Source: Chloroflexota bacterium
Lineage (GTDB): Bacteria; Chloroflexota; Anaerolineae; Anaerolineales; UBA11858
DNA length: 32,812 nt
Direction: 5' to 3'
Assembly (NCBI GenBank): GCA_016865865.1
Contig: VGOC01000031.1
Coordinates: forward strand, 1 to 32,812
Part shown: positions 1 to 7,482 of the stretch, one piece after another
Position numbering within the stretch: the first letter of the stretch is position 1
Layout: each line of letters opens with the position of its first letter
Program-made: the position numbers and the translations under genes
Notes under the pieces: generated by a model
What the model was told of the DNA's origin: nothing
Database searches by the model: none
Seen by the model: only the letters and a program-made list of their open reading frames with translations

Positions 1-24
1 TGGAATTCTGTTGCTGTCATCCAA

Positions 25-76
25 AACCCGTTGAAACGGGTTAGAAACCGGCGTTTTGAACGTGTTTCAACACGTT
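25..76. repeat. Two tandem short hairpins
   Basis: Two palindromes lie 17 bp apart: AACCCGTTGAAACGGGTT at 25-42 and AACGTGTTTCAACACGTT at 59-76. Each has 7-8 bp arms and a tiny loop. They sit about 100 bp downstream of the 3' end of the minus-strand cytochrome c gene. Read on the minus strand, the second hairpin met is followed by TTTTGG, so it could act as a weak terminator for the nitrite operon. They may equally be members of a dispersed repeat family, since the two share the GTTTCAAC / GTTGAAAC core. Confidence 0.45.
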
Positions 77-170
77 TTGTTTCTCAGCGATGAATTCATT
101 CATCGGTTCCTTGAACGAAGGACCCGACGAACGCGGCAGTCCACCCAACGATGGTGACGTTCGATCTCGT

Positions 171-1082
171 TTACTTGACCGGCGCGATCAGATACGCATA
201 CAGCGCGGCCAGGTCGTTCTCCGTCATGCGGGCGGCGTTCTGCCAGGGCATGGTTTCCGGGAAGGGACTATTTCCTGGACGAACCCCGCTGCGCATCATC
301 TCGATGAACTGCTCCTGGGTCATGGCGCTAACCAGGGGGCGCGGATTGGGAATGGCCGGCCCAAGGGAGGATGCCGGAGTGCCGGTGGCGTCCGGGCCGT
401 GACAACCCCGGCGATCGCCGTAGGTAGCCACATATTTGCCGTATTCGGCAGTCACGCCTTCAGGTGGCGCGCTGACGCTGGCGGAAGCCGGCAGCGGCTC
501 CCCAAACATCCCGGCTCCAAACATGACGGCTCCCACGAAGTTTAGCCTGTCGCCGGTTGGCCCGGCGGTGGTTGCGGCTGGCAGGCTGCGCAAGTAGGCG
601 ATGATCGCTTCGGTATCTGCATCGCTCAACTGGCTGTAACCCAGTAACGACATGAAACCGAGGAGTTGGCCGTCCCTGGTGTACCCAAAGCGCAAGGCGC
701 GGAACAATTCGCCGTCGGTATACTCTGCCAGCTTGCCGCCTGGGGTCAGATTTTCGGTGTGCATGTCGCCGACGAAGCCAAAACCTTCCGCCACAGCGAT
801 ATTCCAACCGCCGCTGAGCGGTTGCGCTTCGCTGGGGTTACCCTGGCTATCCACAGCCCCATGACAACCAATGCAACTCAAGTTGACCAGGTATTCGCCG
901 CGAGCAACCTGCTCGGGCGTACCGGCCACGGTCAGATCGGGCGCGGGATCGGCGCCGGGGAAGTAGAACGCGGCGACGCCCTTGCCGCCGAAGAAGGTCA
1001 GCGCGGCCAGGATCAACGAACCTGTCAGGCCTGGCTTCAAGGGTATCTTAACCTTCCGCCTGCACCTGCCGGGCGAAAACAA
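171..1082 (-). CDS. Membrane-anchored cytochrome c, diheme type with one broken heme motif
   Basis: This is a periplasmic electron carrier with an N-terminal hydrophobic anchor (about residues 18-38) and two cytochrome c domains. The first has an intact CIGCH (about residue 70). The second reads RRGCHGPDATG, so the first heme cysteine is Arg (codon CGC at 413-411, one transition from TGC). Both domains keep the distal Met-type region, for example ETMPW near the C-terminus. The start is uncertain. The longest ORF starts at a TTG (1082) and overlaps the upstream gene by 35 bp. A GGAAGG Shine-Dalgarno points instead to ATA at 1046, and the next TTG is at 1040. This is the last gene of the nirS operon. 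The protein may donate electrons to nitrite reductase, but the lost Cys and the poor start suggest a decaying copy or base errors. Confidence 0.7.
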   Translation of the reverse strand: MFSPGRCRRKVKIPLKPGLTGSLILAALTFFGGKGVAAFYFPGADPAPDLTVAGTPEQVARGEYLVNLSCIGCHGAVDSQGNPSEAQPLSGGWNIAVAEGFGFVGDMHTENLTPGGKLAEYTDGELFRALRFGYTRDGQLLGFMSLLGYSQLSDADTEAIIAYLRSLPAATTAGPTGDRLNFVGAVMFGAGMFGEPLPASASVSAPPEGVTAEYGKYVATYGDRRGCHGPDATGTPASSLGPAIPNPRPLVSAMTQEQFIEMMRSGVRPGNSPFPETMPWQNAARMTENDLAALYAYLIAPVK

Positions 1083-1342
1083 CGCCGGTCACCAGGATGA
1101 TCAGGTGGATGACGGTAAAGGCGATATAGCTGGCCGCGTCATAGCCCCGCGCGATCAGGTAGATGTCATCCAAGACCCCGTGGAGCAGTTCCAACCAGAC
1201 GATCAGCCAGACCGCCCCGAGGTATTTTCTTGCATCACGGGAGGCCCACAACATAAACGTGCCCAGGCCAAAAACCTCGAAGGCAAAGGGTGACCAGCCG
1301 TCCACAAAGGCCTGAGCGGAACCACCAGGTTAGTTTTTTCAT
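1048..1342 (-). pseudogene. Small membrane protein resembling BphX family, 5' part out of frame
   Basis: The ORF track shows 85 aa from a GTG at 1305, with three hydrophobic segments and a sequence that resembles BphX-like small membrane proteins (family assignment from memory). A better start lies upstream. ATG at 1342 has a strong AGAGGAG Shine-Dalgarno and reads MKKLTWWFR, a typical N-terminus for such proteins. That frame stops after about 35 codons, while the conserved part (AFVDGWSPFAFEVFG...) is in the +1 frame. I read this as an internal deletion of the first transmembrane region combined with a frame change. A sequencing indel alone would restore the frame but not the missing roughly 50 residues. 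Function unknown. It is co-directional with the nirS operon. The GTG-initiated 85-aa protein could still be made. Confidence 0.55.
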
Positions 1343-1536
1343 CGAATTTTCTCCTCTTATTAGTTGATTGGCCTGCAGCCCATATCGTAGCAAACTTAAT
1401 GTCCCAAAGTCATGGGCGGTTGTCCTGGTTTGGCGGGAGATTCCAGGAAAATATTTTGTGTTTCGGATTTTATGGGGAAATTTTTAGGAGAATCCGTGCT
1501 ATCCGTATCCCTATTTTCGTAATCCAGAACGCGGAT

Positions 1537-2607
1537 TCATTTCTTGCGCCCGATTTTACTAATTGGGGCAATCACCCCCAGGTAGAGCAACAACGCGATG
1601 ACATTGACAAGACCGCCCCACAACCGCGCCCAGCCGAGGTCGGCCATATCGCCTGCAACGCGAAGGATCAGAGAGAGATGCAACAAGATCAGGGGGAGGT
1701 AGAACCTGGGTTTGTACTCGATATCGAAGCCCAAAACCGCCGGAAAGATGATGGGGGCGTGGCCGAAGATCATAGCGAACACAAATCCCAGGAAGATGCT
1801 GTGCAGCATGGCATCATAAATCGGTCCGGCAGGATAGCCGCCATAACGCATAGCAATCCAACCCGCAACGATCAGCCAGATATACCCGCTGAGCAGGCAG
1901 ACGGCGATGAAGCGGGTCAACCCCTCGCGTTTGACCGTCTGCCGGGCGATGTCGAAGCGCAACAGCCAGAAAGCCAGCCCCAGCATCCCAACCCCGGAGA
2001 GGCGGACACCCAAATCCCACGAAAAGAGCAGGGTTGCCAACCCGGCCAGATAGAGGGCCGTGATCCCGTAGAAGAGCGACTGGCTGGCGGATGATTTTTG
2101 GACCATGCGGCCTAATTCCAGGCGTTCACCCGCGATGGTCAAAACCAAAAAACCAGCCCACCACAGCACAAGCTGGAAAACCGGCCAGCCAATGAGCCAC
2201 AGCAAGTTGCCAACCAGCAAGGCCACAGCACCCAAGGACATAACAAACATGTAGCCAGTACGATGTTTGCGCAGGATAGCGGAAAAGATCAGCATCAGCC
2301 AGAAACTGCCAAGAGTCATCAGGATTGGACCAATCTGCTCACCCAGGTCGAAAGCCGCCAACAGGGCGCCGATCCCGCTCAGTAACGGCGAAACGTAAGC
2401 CCAGGCTTTACCCATTGCGACGGCTCTCTCGAGGGCGATCAATGTCCCGAAGAAACCAGCCACCATCAGAGGGCCATGATTGATTGGTAGCGTCGGATGC
2501 AAAACTGGCCAAGACCAACCCAAACGCAACAAACCGCCCCAGGCGGCGGCGATCAGTGTGACCAGCGCCAGAAGCATCAAAGGATAACGATAGAGTTGAT
2601 TTGGCAT
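1537..2607 (-). CDS. NnrS-like polytopic membrane protein
   Basis: A 356-residue, almost entirely hydrophobic protein with about 10-12 transmembrane helices and no soluble domain. Histidines lie in or next to helices (LHPTLPINHGPLMVAG, DAMLHSIFLGFVFAMIFGHAP), which is the pattern of the NnrS heme/copper membrane family and, more distantly, of heme-copper oxidase subunit I. NnrS proteins are known to travel with denitrification genes and to protect cells against nitric oxide stress. The gene follows the nirS and SufT-like genes on the same strand with a 101 bp gap, which fits a role in coping with the NO released by NirS. The ATG has only a weak Shine-Dalgarno. NnrS is the best guess from topology, His pattern and context. 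It lacks an obvious full NnrS signature, so an unnamed relative is possible. Confidence 0.6.
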   Translation of the reverse strand: MPNQLYRYPLMLLALVTLIAAAWGGLLRLGWSWPVLHPTLPINHGPLMVAGFFGTLIALERAVAMGKAWAYVSPLLSGIGALLAAFDLGEQIGPILMTLGSFWLMLIFSAILRKHRTGYMFVMSLGAVALLVGNLLWLIGWPVFQLVLWWAGFLVLTIAGERLELGRMVQKSSASQSLFYGITALYLAGLATLLFSWDLGVRLSGVGMLGLAFWLLRFDIARQTVKREGLTRFIAVCLLSGYIWLIVAGWIAMRYGGYPAGPIYDAMLHSIFLGFVFAMIFGHAPIIFPAVLGFDIEYKPRFYLPLILLHLSLILRVAGDMADLGWARLWGGLVNVIALLLYLGVIAPISKIGRKK

Positions 2608-2708
2608 AGGGATCTAAAGCAAGTAGAGTAGCATGATAACCGTGGTTTTGGCAACGATGCTGTGGGATAAGTGAAGTTGCATGTATACCCCCACATGGCT
2701 TATATCCT

Positions 2709-3011
2709 TTACTTTGCCCAACCAAGCTGCTTCCTGGCGCTATCAGACATCATTTCGGGTGACCAGGGCGGGTCCCAGACCAGCTCGATGGTCATTTCAC
2801 CCAAATTGGGGTAGGCCCGCCGCAAGGCTTTATCCATATTGCGGGCAATCACCCCATGCAGAGGGCAGGCTGGAGAGGTCATGGTAAGCTGGATATAGAG
2901 TTCTTCTGACCTGATCTCCACTTTGTAGATCAGACCCAGGTCCACGATGTTCACGCCGACCTCGGGATCGAGAACGACTTTCAGGGTTTCAAGGATAGCG
3001 TCAGGGGTCAT
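2709..3011 (-). CDS. MIP18/DUF59 family iron-sulfur assembly factor (SufT/PaaD-like)
   Basis: A 100-residue single-domain protein with the family hallmarks: DPEVGVNIVDLGLIYKV near the N-terminus, the cysteine region TSPACPLH at about 45-52, and WDPPWSPEMMSD near the end. Family members (SufT, PaaD, eukaryotic CIA2) help load Fe-S clusters into client proteins. It sits between nirS and the NnrS-like gene, 79 bp after the nirS stop. This suggests a service role for the cluster's Fe-S proteins, namely the Rieske subunit and the FAD/ferredoxin protein. The specific client is inference. Full length for the family. Confidence 0.85.
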   Translation of the reverse strand: MTPDAILETLKVVLDPEVGVNIVDLGLIYKVEIRSEELYIQLTMTSPACPLHGVIARNMDKALRRAYPNLGEMTIELVWDPPWSPEMMSDSARKQLGWAK

Positions 3012-3045
3012 GGTTCTACCCTATATGCCTGCGAATAAGCCGTTC

Positions 3046-3078
3046 AGGAACACGGTTGCTGCGAGCAACCGTGTTCCT
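3046..3078. terminator. Strong hairpin between nirS and the SufT-like gene
   Basis: A perfect palindrome with 15-bp arms (AGGAACACGGTTGCT) and a GCG loop, placed 13 bp after the nirS stop on the minus strand. No T-run follows on either strand, so it is not a classical intrinsic terminator. It could reduce read-through or protect the 3' end of the upstream nirS message, giving more nirS than downstream product. Confidence 0.5.
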
Positions 3079-3090
3079 CTGCTTGCTATA

Positions 3091-5433
3091 TTAGTAGATG
3101 TCATGCACGGTGTTGTAAACGTTGAATTTGCCGGTTGGCGTGATTAGATCAGGGATGCGCCTGATCTCCTCCAGAGTGGCGTCGTCGTAGATCACGATCT
3201 CGCCGGTCTTTCCGGGGGTGTCGGCGGTGCCCCACACGCTGACCCACACCTGAGTGCCGTCTTTGTTGTATTCGAAGTGCACAGCCCGGCCATAATCTGC
3301 CACTTCCCAACACCTGTAGGGTTCAGTAGGATGATCCTTGGCGATCACGCAGACGGTGCGCTGAATCGCCTCGTCGGTGTTCAGGACGTGATCCACCCAA
3401 ATCCACTGGCTATTGGGATGGGTCTTGATGAACAAACCGCCGCCGCCCAGGAGGGGGATATTGCGGACGACTTTCCAGGCGGATTCAGGATGACCTTCGG
3501 GGTCGGTGCCGATGGCGATCAGCGCCCCCTCGCCCAGGTGGGAGGTGCTCCAGACCGGGCCGAATTCGGGATCAACCCAGTTGGCGCCGCGCCCGGGGTG
3601 AGGGACAGCCGGAGTATCCACCAGGGCTTCCAGGTCGCCTTCCAGGGCGTCTACCACTGCGACGGTGTTGGCCTGATTGGCCGCCACCATGAAGTACCGC
3701 TTGGTCGAATCCCAACCGCCGTCGTGCAGGAAGCGCTCGGCCTCGATCATCTTGATGGTGGGATTGACCGGGTCGGAATAATCCACCAGCCAGACCTGGC
3801 CGGTCTCTTTGACGTTGATGATCCACTCCGGCTCGAAGTGGGAGGCCACAATCGAGGCGACGCGCGGCTCGGGGTGGAATTCCTCGGTGTCGTAGGTGTA
3901 GCTGCGTGTGCTGACCACCTTGAAGGGTTCCAGGGTTTCCCCATCCATGATGACGAAATGCGGGGGCCAGTAACAACCCACCACGGCGTACTTGTCGGTG
4001 AAATCACCCAACTCGCCCTCGTATTTGCTGACTTCCACCGAACGGGCGTCGTAACAGGTCTTCACTTCGGCCACTTTGTCGGGGATCTCCATCCAGAGAT
4101 CAATCAGAGCCAGCTTTCCATCGCGCCCGATGGTATAGACATAGCGACCGGTGGCCGACATGCGCGAAATATGCACAGCGTAACCGGTGTCCACGGTGTT
4201 GACCACCTCGAAGGTGTCGCCATCAATAATGGCGACCTGGCCGGCATCTCGCAGAGTCACTGCAAAGTAGTTCTCCCAATCACGGTTAGTTTCGGGCCGG
4301 GCAGGACGCTGATCCACGGGGACGATCACGTTCCATGAAGCCAGCATCTGCTCCAGCGACATTTCGGGCGGTTGAGGCGGCTCATTCTGGATGAATCGCG
4401 CCATCAGATCGGTTTCTTCCTGGGTGAGGGTGCCTTGCTTACCCCAATCGGGCATGCCGCGGGGTGTACCGTTGAAGATGATCGCCGATAGCGCCAAAGT
4501 GCCCTTTGCCAGGGTCTTGTCTGGCGTCAGGGCTGGGCCGGTCGCGCCGTTGCGCAGCACGCCGTGACAGCCCGCGCATCGGTCGAAGAAGATCTGGGTG
4601 GCCTTAGCCCACTCTTCATCGGTCAATGGAGGCGCTTCTCCCACCAGAGCCAGCTCTGGTTGCTCCGTGAGCGTTGCGGCGCTATCCGGCAAGCCCGACA
4701 GGAATTCTGTGACAGCCTCGAGTTCTTGTTCAGTCAGGAGTGTGCCGAATGTGGCAGGCATCAGGCCTTTTTGGCAGTGGCCGCCTGGGCAGTCGGTGGG
4801 GACGAAGGCGTCTGGGTTGACCAGCGACTCATAGATGTACTCCTCGACGGATGTGGCCTCTCCCTGGTATTCCCCGCTTTGCAGGCGATCTTCCGCCACC
4901 ACGCCTATCTCGGACAGATTGGGACCGACCGCGCCCACTGCGCCCGTCACCCCAGGGATCACATGACATCCCCCGCAGCCGCCTTTCGTAAAGGCGCCGC
5001 CAAGAACAGAACCTCCAGCTTGCGCCGCCTCTGGCGCGCCCGCATCCCAGGCGCGGATAGAGGCAACGACATCTCGGATATCTTCATCTGTCAACGGGCC
5101 GCCAAAATCCACGCTCCAGGCAGGCATTTGTGTGCCAGGTACACCTGAGCGGATCACGGAGAAGAAGACCTCATCCAGGGTATTCTTCAACACCTGTTGA
5201 TCGTTCAGAGCAGGTCCTACGACGCCTTGCCCTTCCTCTCCATGGCAGGAGGCGCATTGCGTCTGATAGATCGTCTGGCCTCGCTTGACGCGCTCCTCAG
5301 CGAGCGACAAGGAAGTTCGACCTAACCGACCGGATTCTCGGCTCCAATAGAAGGAAAAACCAACCAGAATCAATAGCGTGAATACCAATCCAATGACAAA
5401 GTAACGTTCGTAGTTCGGTTCGTTCTTGTCCAT
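3091..5433 (-). CDS. nirS: Cytochrome cd1 nitrite reductase with two extra N-terminal cytochrome c domains and a membrane anchor
   Basis: Reduces nitrite to nitric oxide at heme d1. Domain order in ORF-track numbering: transmembrane anchor (14-33), cytochrome c1 (CASCH 63-67), c2 (CGGCH 156-160), c3 (CAGCHGVLRNGATG from 289), then the eight-bladed d1 propeller. The c3-d1 part matches ordinary NirS, including ASWNVIVPVDQRP at the domain junction, the d1 axial His in GYAVHISRMSA (424), the two catalytic histidines in FLHDGGWD (573) and PHPGRGAN (615), and the C-terminal GKFNVYNT. These histidines argue for true NirS rather than NirF. Standard NirS is a soluble periplasmic protein with one c domain; this one is longer and tethered. 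The track start is a GTG at 5442. I prefer ATG at 5433, which has AGGTGG 5 bp upstream and follows the Rieske stop. The likely electron source is the adjacent Rieske/b complex through c1 and c2. No d1-heme synthesis genes are in the window. Confidence 0.93.
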   Translation of the reverse strand: MDKNEPNYERYFVIGLVFTLLILVGFSFYWSRESGRLGRTSLSLAEERVKRGQTIYQTQCASCHGEEGQGVVGPALNDQQVLKNTLDEVFFSVIRSGVPGTQMPAWSVDFGGPLTDEDIRDVVASIRAWDAGAPEAAQAGGSVLGGAFTKGGCGGCHVIPGVTGAVGAVGPNLSEIGVVAEDRLQSGEYQGEATSVEEYIYESLVNPDAFVPTDCPGGHCQKGLMPATFGTLLTEQELEAVTEFLSGLPDSAATLTEQPELALVGEAPPLTDEEWAKATQIFFDRCAGCHGVLRNGATGPALTPDKTLAKGTLALSAIIFNGTPRGMPDWGKQGTLTQEETDLMARFIQNEPPQPPEMSLEQMLASWNVIVPVDQRPARPETNRDWENYFAVTLRDAGQVAIIDGDTFEVVNTVDTGYAVHISRMSATGRYVYTIGRDGKLALIDLWMEIPDKVAEVKTCYDARSVEVSKYEGELGDFTDKYAVVGCYWPPHFVIMDGETLEPFKVVSTRSYTYDTEEFHPEPRVASIVASHFEPEWIINVKETGQVWLVDYSDPVNPTIKMIEAERFLHDGGWDSTKRYFMVAANQANTVAVVDALEGDLEALVDTPAVPHPGRGANWVDPEFGPVWSTSHLGEGALIAIGTDPEGHPESAWKVVRNIPLLGGGGLFIKTHPNSQWIWVDHVLNTDEAIQRTVCVIAKDHPTEPYRCWEVADYGRAVHFEYNKDGTQVWVSVWGTADTPGKTGEIVIYDDATLEEIRRIPDLITPTGKFNVYNTVHDIY

Positions 5434-5442
5434 TTTTACCAC

Positions 5443-5928
5443 CTAGATTTTCGTGAGATGAGAGGGATCATGATGAGAGCGGTCTACCGGATGGCCCGTA
5501 TCCACCCAAATTTCATCATCAACGACCTCTACAGGGAAATAACTCATCGCCCGCGGGGCTGGGCCTCCCAGCAACTCGCCAACCCGGTCGAAAGTCGAGC
5601 CGTGGCAGGGGCAGTGGAAGATGCCTTCTTGCTCATTCCAGGGAACCGCGCAGCCCAGATGCGGACATTTTTGCCATAGCGCGATGACGCCCTCCTCTGT
5701 TCGCGAAATATAGAAACGCCCTGCCAATATCCGGTTGACGCTGTTTATAGAAAAGGTTGCCAGTTTGCCGGCATACACCAATCCCCCAAACCCTCCTGTC
5801 GAGATCGGCTTGATGAATTTCAGGGTTGCGATCACTGCCTGGGCAAAAATCAATGACAGAGACCCTGCCCAGGCAAGGCCTAAGAAGCTGCGGCGGGAGA
5901 GGGGTTTTGTGGATTCATTTGTGCTCAT
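5443..5928 (-). CDS. Rieske iron-sulfur protein of a bc-type quinol oxidase complex
   Basis: A 161-residue Rieske subunit. The N-terminus has a Tat-like SRRSFLGLAWAG followed by a hydrophobic anchor (about 15-36). The [2Fe-2S] ligands are in CPHLGC and CPCHGS, about 18 residues apart. The GPAPRAM proline loop follows, as in b6f/bc1 Rieske proteins. It takes an electron from quinol at the Qo site and passes it to cytochrome c. It lies between the split cytochrome b genes and nirS with gaps of 19 bp or less, so the next acceptor is probably the c domains fused to NirS. No separate cytochrome c1/f gene lies in the core cluster, which supports that reading. Confidence 0.92.
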   Translation of the reverse strand: MSTNESTKPLSRRSFLGLAWAGSLSLIFAQAVIATLKFIKPISTGGFGGLVYAGKLATFSINSVNRILAGRFYISRTEEGVIALWQKCPHLGCAVPWNEQEGIFHCPCHGSTFDRVGELLGGPAPRAMSYFPVEVVDDEIWVDTGHPVDRSHHDPSHLTKI

Positions 5929-5947
5929 GGGGTACTCTCCTCACAAA

Positions 5948-6724
5948 TTACAGATTGTCCCAAGGACTGTAATCCCCTGGCATATTCCAGGGCCAATATA
6001 GCTCGAAGCCGGGTCCGCGGAACAAAAATCCGGTCAGCGTAAAAACGATCGCGCTGAGGAACAACACGGTAAAAAGGGCTAACATCACCTCGCGGGCGTT
6101 GGGTTGATAGCGCAGTAATACCAGCAGAGGCAGAAGGACGATCACCGACATGATGATAGCAGGGAATACGACATTCAGGACGAAGTCGGGCAACTGACCT
6201 CTCAAGATTTCTCGAATTGGGAAGGAGGTGTCCAAAAGAATGTAAGCGGGCATGGCGAGGCATACATAGATCGCTGTGAACAACACGATCCGTTTTCCGC
6301 GCTTCGATGTGAACCAGATACCCTTCCCGGCAGGAGTATGATCGAGATAGGGTATGGCGATGACGAACAGCACCATCAAAGTGGGCATCAGGATGGCCAT
6401 CAGGGTGGGGTGGCCGTGCTCGAGCATCTCCTGCAACCCCATGAAATACCAGGGCGCTTTCGCGGGATCTGTAGTGATGATGGGATTGGCGATCTCCTCG
6501 AGGGGGGCGTTGACAGCCAGGGACATCAGCAGCAGCGCCAGAATCACGCCCAGGGTCAATAACAATTCCATGATCGCCACGATGGGGAAAGCGAAGATCG
6601 TATCATCCGGCCCGTGATCGGCCATGGGGGTGGGCGCTTTGACCAGCTCGACAAGGGAGTAGGTTTTCATCTGACGATCTTCTGGGCTGAAACTTTCCGG
6701 TTTTTTGTCGGTCGTTCGTTTCAT
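5948..6724 (-). CDS. Cytochrome b C-terminal half (subunit IV-like)
   Basis: Quinol-oxidising membrane subunit corresponding to the C-terminal part of cytochrome b or b6f subunit IV. The Qo region reads DPAKAPWYFMGLQEML, so the usual PEWY is APWY and the Glu is missing. A Pro or Asp variant here is known in menaquinol-type enzymes. About six hydrophobic segments are visible, more than the three of plant subunit IV, ending in a tail WPWNMPGDYSPWDNL. The ORF track begins at 6775, but I start at ATG 6724 (MKRTTDKK), which follows the upstream cytochrome b stop by 4 bp with a purine-rich AAGGAA/GAG upstream. The extra 17 codons lie inside the previous gene. Confidence 0.88.
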   Translation of the reverse strand: MKRTTDKKPESFSPEDRQMKTYSLVELVKAPTPMADHGPDDTIFAFPIVAIMELLLTLGVILALLLMSLAVNAPLEEIANPIITTDPAKAPWYFMGLQEMLEHGHPTLMAILMPTLMVLFVIAIPYLDHTPAGKGIWFTSKRGKRIVLFTAIYVCLAMPAYILLDTSFPIREILRGQLPDFVLNVVFPAIIMSVIVLLPLLVLLRYQPNAREVMLALFTVLFLSAIVFTLTGFLFRGPGFELYWPWNMPGDYSPWDNL

Positions 6725-6728
6725 ATCT

Positions 6729-7469
6729 CTATTCCTTATCCTCTTCCGCAGGGTCTTGCACGGCCAAACCGCCATCCTTGCGCACTCGCCACAGATGTAA
6801 CGAGGTCAGTAAGGCGATCACGCCTGGAATGAGCATGACATGCAGCGCGTAGAAGCGGGTCAACGCTTCCTGCCCAACTTCCGGCCCTCCTAGCAAAGCG
6901 GCTTTGATCGCGCTCCCCATGATCGGCTCATACCCCGCCACGCTTGTGCCAACCGTGATCGCCCAATATGCCAGTTGATCCCAGGGCAGCAGGTAGCCGG
7001 TAAAACTCGCGCCCAATGTCAAAATCAAGAGCAAGACGCCAACCACCCAATTGAATTCCCTGGGGGGTTTGTAAGCGCCGGTGTAGAAAACTCGCGCCAT
7101 ATGCAGTACAACCACGATCACCATCAGATGCGCCCCCCAACGATGCAAGTTCCTGAGCAATTGGCCGAAGGGTACGCGGGTCTGCAGAGTCAGGATGTAG
7201 CTGTAAGCCCGTTCTATCGTGGGCGCGTAGTAGAACATCAACAACAGGCCGGTGATGCTCAGAACCGTAAAGACGATCACCGAGATAATCCCTAATCCAA
7301 ACGAGTAAGTGGCTCGCAGACTTTTCCGCCTGACTTTGACCGGATGCAAGTGGAAGAAGATGTTGGTGGTCATCACCAGTGAGCGATCCAGCGGGTTATC
7401 GGGCCAGCCATGTCTGAAGAATGATCGCCAGACACGTGATCGAGTGATGAAATTGATCAATTTACTCAT
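6729..7469 (-). CDS. Cytochrome b N-terminal half (b6-type diheme subunit)
   Basis: A 246-residue membrane protein with four core helices carrying two b hemes. The ligand pairs are seen as NLHRWGA...LHMARV (14 residues apart) and YALHVM...SLHLW (15 apart). The 15-residue second spacing is the cytochrome b6 type rather than the mitochondrial bc1 type. The sequence NPLDRSLVMTTNIFFHLHPVKV before helix A is typical of bacterial b6-like subunits. It forms the b core with the following gene (4 bp gap). It sits 13 bp after the FAD/Fe-S oxidoreductase gene, suggesting one transcript. Confidence 0.92.
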   Translation of the reverse strand: MSKLINFITRSRVWRSFFRHGWPDNPLDRSLVMTTNIFFHLHPVKVRRKSLRATYSFGLGIISVIVFTVLSITGLLLMFYYAPTIERAYSYILTLQTRVPFGQLLRNLHRWGAHLMVIVVVLHMARVFYTGAYKPPREFNWVVGVLLLILTLGASFTGYLLPWDQLAYWAITVGTSVAGYEPIMGSAIKAALLGGPEVGQEALTRFYALHVMLIPGVIALLTSLHLWRVRKDGGLAVQDPAEEDKE

Positions 7470-7482
7470 GCGTATCTCCTAA

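Noticed and set aside
1399-2094. 231-residue plus-strand ORF opposite the NnrS-like gene
   Set aside because: Gln/Asp/Glu-rich antisense of hydrophobic helices, a known artefact; the minus-strand frame has clear membrane-protein character.
3277-4338. 353-residue plus-strand ORF inside nirS
   Set aside because: Antisense shadow of the conserved d1 domain; His/Gly/Asp-rich translation with no known motif.
3091-5433. Reading the d1 protein as NirF or NirN instead of NirS
   Set aside because: Both catalytic His motifs (FLHDGGWD, PHPGRGAN), the d1 axial His and the GKFNVYNT C-terminus follow NirS closely.
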